Part shown: piece after piece, positions 14,725 through 16,156 of the stretch
Layout of the letters: every line of letters begins with the position of its first letter
Position numbering within the stretch: position 1 is the stretch's first letter
NCBI GenBank assembly: GCA_031258615.1
Contig: JAIRMP010000085.1
Coordinates: forward strand, 1 to 16,156
Origin: Spirochaetaceae bacterium
Lineage (GTDB): Bacteria > Spirochaetota > Spirochaetia > Treponematales > Breznakiellaceae
DNA: 16,156 nt
Direction: 5' to 3'
Position numbers and translations under genes: made by a program
The notes under the pieces: generated by a model
Told to the model about the DNA's origin: nothing
Databases searched by the model: none
Seen by the model: the letters and a program-made list of their open reading frames with translations, nothing else

Positions 14725-15363
14725 TTAAATGCCGGACATCACTGTTATATCACTCGGCCAATCCGTGCCTGCGGGCGCGGAGACTGCCGCTGCGTACCCG
14801 TCAAACTGTTCAAAGAAGCGGATTTCCGTATCAGTTATGCCCTTTATGCGGCCTGCGCCGCCTTCCAAACGGACGCAAAAGTCCTGCATAGAGAGGGAAC
14901 GGCAGCCCGCCATCTTGAGGTAGGCTTCCTTTGCCGCCCATACCCTGTAAAACATACTGGTATCACATCCTACCGCCTCTATCTCCTCAGGCTGAAAGGC
15001 GTGCCGCGCTATCATGGCGGTATCACGGTCCGCCCTCGCAAACTGTATGTCAAAGCCGGCATCCTCCCGGCAGACGGCAAGGACGACGTAGTTTCCCGAA
15101 TGTGAGACACTGAAGCACGGCCCTCCGTCAATGTAAGGTTTGCCGTTGACAGACTTGTGTATACGAAACACCGCATCCCGTCCCAGTGCCGCTTCCAGCA
15201 GCAGTCCCGCCGCGAAAGACCTCCTCCTGTCGTCCAACAAGCGGAAGGAATGTATCTTTTGCGCCCGATCCGGCGGCATCGTATCGATTCGCTTTTCGTC
15301 AAAGACAAGTGTATTTATATCAAGGCCGTAAAGGGCCGGTTTACCACCGTACAGCGCACTCAT
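14725..15363 (-). CDS. 4'-phosphopantetheinyl transferase, Sfp/HetI superfamily
   Basis: A 212-residue enzyme that moves the phosphopantetheine arm of CoA to a serine of an acyl or peptidyl carrier protein. Motifs in order: NGKPY (73-77), FSVSHSGNY (84-92), GFDIQF (103-108) and FYRVWAAKEAYLKMAG (138-152). D105 and E146 are expected magnesium ligands and K150 the conserved lysine; the usual glutamate two after the Asp is Q107. The frame opens earlier at ATG 15402, but the 13 extra residues do not resemble the family and overlap a TATAAG, so ATG 15363 is preferred; GGAG lies about 13 bases upstream of it. A 72-codon TTG-started frame ends 5 bases before this ATG. No carrier protein, polyketide or peptide synthetase gene is nearby, so its substrate may be the general fatty-acid carrier. 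Confidence 0.9.
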   Translation of the reverse strand: MSALYGGKPALYGLDINTLVFDEKRIDTMPPDRAQKIHSFRLLDDRRRSFAAGLLLEAALGRDAVFRIHKSVNGKPYIDGGPCFSVSHSGNYVVLAVCREDAGFDIQFARADRDTAMIARHAFQPEEIEAVGCDTSMFYRVWAAKEAYLKMAGCRSLSMQDFCVRLEGGAGRIKGITDTEIRFFEQFDGYAAAVSAPAGTDWPSDITVMSGI

Positions 15364-15467
15364 AACCGTTAAAAAGCTCCGCCGTATGGACCGCGTAGCC
15401 ATTTACTTATACCTATTTGGGTCTGGGTTGAATCAAGGCGGTAGGCATTTCCACGCTGATGGCGCCA

Positions 15468-15489
15468 GGCAGGTGGCTTTGCACCTGCC
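15468..15489. repeat. 8-bp hairpin upstream of the phosphopantetheinyl transferase
   Basis: GGCAGGTG-GCTTTG-CACCTGCC is a perfect 8-bp stem with a 6-nt loop. It would lie in the leader of any transcript starting at the 15607-15635 promoter. It lacks a T-tract in either direction. Confidence 0.5.
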
Positions 15490-15606
15490 GAACTTACATT
15501 GTACAGGGGCTTGCATAAAAAAAACATATTGGATACACCGTTCCCATGTTTCATGCAATAACCAGCATAAAGACTGAAATCGCCCAACAGTTCATACTGT
15601 CATTTA

Positions 15607-15635
15607 TATAAAGGATATAGGGGACTGTGTGTCAA
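15607..15635 (-). promoter_or_regulatory. Possible minus-strand promoter with perfect -35 box
   Basis: On the minus strand a perfect TTGACA (15635-15630) is followed by a TATA-rich run. The -10 could be TTTATA at 17-nt spacing (15612-15607) or TATATA at 19 nt (15610-15605). A transcript would read toward the phosphopantetheinyl transferase with a leader of about 230 nt. The poly-G tract (minus-strand sense) lies about 47 bp upstream of the -35. Confidence 0.4.
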
Positions 15636-15682
15636 GCCCCCGGCTGCCCCAACCGGTACTACTTTACCTCATTCCTCACATA

Positions 15683-15697
15683 CCCCCCCCCCCCCCC
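15683..15697. repeat. 15-base poly-C (poly-G on minus strand) homopolymer
   Basis: Fifteen consecutive Cs, by far the longest homopolymer in the window. Tracts of this size slip during replication, and in T. pallidum poly-G tracts near tpr promoters change transcription by length. On the minus strand this one is upstream of a candidate promoter; on the plus strand it lies 290 bp before the last gene. Length may be imprecise in an assembly. Confidence 0.85.
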
Positions 15698-15717
15698 ATC
15701 TCGTGAACAACAACAAA

Positions 15718-15851
15718 CCGTCATTGCGAGCGAAGCGCCTCGCATGGATTGCTTTGCCTCACAACACCGGTAGGAGTTTGCCAAGCAATCGCGTAGCGAT
15801 TGCGCCGCAAACTCCTATGGCAAGCGCGAAGCGATTGCCACGCAATGACGG
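15718..15851. repeat. 134-bp MITE-like palindromic element with 11-bp terminal inverted repeats
   Basis: The ends CCGTCATTGCG (15718-15728) and CGCAATGACGG (15841-15851) are perfect reverse complements. Inside, TAGGAGTTTGC (15771-15781) pairs with GCAAACTCCTA (15807-15817) around an inner hairpin GCAATCGC-GTA-GCGATTGC (15785-15803). Next comes TGGCAAGCGC-GAA-GCGATTGCCA (15818-15840), with one mismatch. No coding potential is convincing. Non-autonomous mobile origin is inferred from the inverted ends; no clear target duplication was seen. Confidence 0.72.
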
Positions 15852-15986
15852 CAGGCAGCCCGCCGCCTGTAAAACAAGAAAGCCCCCCATAAATCTATGT
15901 ACAAATGTCATTTTTTTACAAAAAATTTTCAAAAATTCAAGCAAAATGCTATCTGCCGTCTATATATAATATGTATGGAGGCATTG

Positions 15987-16156
15987 ATGAAAAATGCAAA
16001 TAAAACCGACCCCCAAGCCGCCCGCGGCTTGGGGCGTAGACTCAGCCTGTGGCATACCGCCTTCGTGGAGGCCATGCACAGGGAACTCAAACCCTGGGAA
16101 AACCACCTTAGTTTCGAAGCCGAACACCTGCTGAATGCGGCGCCACTCGCTATGGA
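15987..16156 (+). CDS. N-terminus of an uncharacterised protein (3' truncated by window edge)
   Basis: ATG 15987 follows GGAGG (15977-15981) at ideal spacing, and 56 codons are visible. After a variable start, the sequence LWHTAFVEAMHRELKPW is followed by LSFEAEHLLNAAPLAM. From memory this resembles the opening of a family frequent in gut spirochaetes and clostridia (WH-x-AF near-invariant, then EL, then a PL-x-MD/RID strand), usually left as hypothetical and perhaps related to PD-(D/E)XK nucleases; that link is uncertain. Codons 9-16 (PQAARGLG) are encoded by an 11-bp palindrome. A TATAAT lies at 15965-15970 but so close to the ribosome binding site that the leader would be only a few bases. 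Confidence 0.68.
   Translation, partial: MKNANKTDPQAARGLGRRLSLWHTAFVEAMHRELKPWENHLSFEAEHLLNAAPLAM
16011..16034. repeat. 11-bp hairpin inside the coding start of the last gene
   Basis: CCCCAAGCCGC (16011-16021), loop CC, GCGGCTTGGGG (16024-16034): a perfect 11-bp stem. Its core arms CAAGCCGC/GCGGCTTG are identical to those of the intergenic hairpin at 154-172, and CAAGCCG-CC-CGGCTTG recurs at 8109-8124. It adds in-frame codons about 25 nt after the start codon. Confidence 0.7.

Noticed and set aside
15369..15587. 72-codon TTG-started frame before the phosphopantetheinyl transferase
   Set aside because: No ribosome binding site, it crosses a hairpin, and it has no recognisable motif; kept only as a possible leader in the findings.
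15703..15969. 88-codon plus-strand frame over the MITE-like element
   Set aside because: It is made of the inverted repeat sequence and has no family likeness.

Overview
The window looks like chromosomal DNA from a host-associated spirochaete, most likely a Treponema relative. The strongest pointer is a TRAP transporter cluster in the order TatT lipoprotein, periplasmic P component, fused QM permease, the layout known from Treponema pallidum (tp0956-tp0958). A relaxed spirochaete-type lipobox, a very long DUF445 protein and abundant extragenic palindromes fit this. The genus is an inference; no rRNA, tRNA or CRISPR array was seen.

Layout: a gene tail (2-94) is followed by about 640 bases of palindromic repeats. 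Then come a radical SAM/SPASM protein (737-1852), a secreted amino-acid-type ABC substrate-binding protein without permease or ATPase (1992-2813), and a 1318-residue membrane protein made of two tandem DUF445 units (2905-6861). Converging on it from the minus strand is a two-gene operon: a TSCPD small protein and a TcdA/CsdL-type E1-like enzyme. A second repeat-rich gap (7941-8583) leads into a plus-strand operon with gaps of only 1-6 bases: phosphohexomutase, tatT, TRAP P, TRAP QM. After a third gap holding a transposase remnant and hairpins (14189-14724) lies a minus-strand Sfp-type phosphopantetheinyl transferase. A fourth gap (15364-15986) holds a 15-base poly-C run and a 134-base inverted-repeat element. 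The 5' end of an uncharacterised gene runs off the right edge.

Genes that work together: phosphohexomutase and the TRAP genes appear to be one transcript; TSCPD and TcdA overlap by 8 bases and are probably translationally coupled. The other genes look like independent housekeeping or accessory units.

The most unusual content is in the gaps. (1) Short hairpins repeatedly show the core CGC-NNN-GCG, with arms that differ between sites but stay fully paired. Several are nested inside a second outer stem, and one related hairpin lies in frame inside the coding start of the last gene. (2) A two-module repeat precedes both the radical SAM gene and the phosphohexomutase operon in the same orientation, and its 3' edge supplies the TTG of a plausible -35 box for each.
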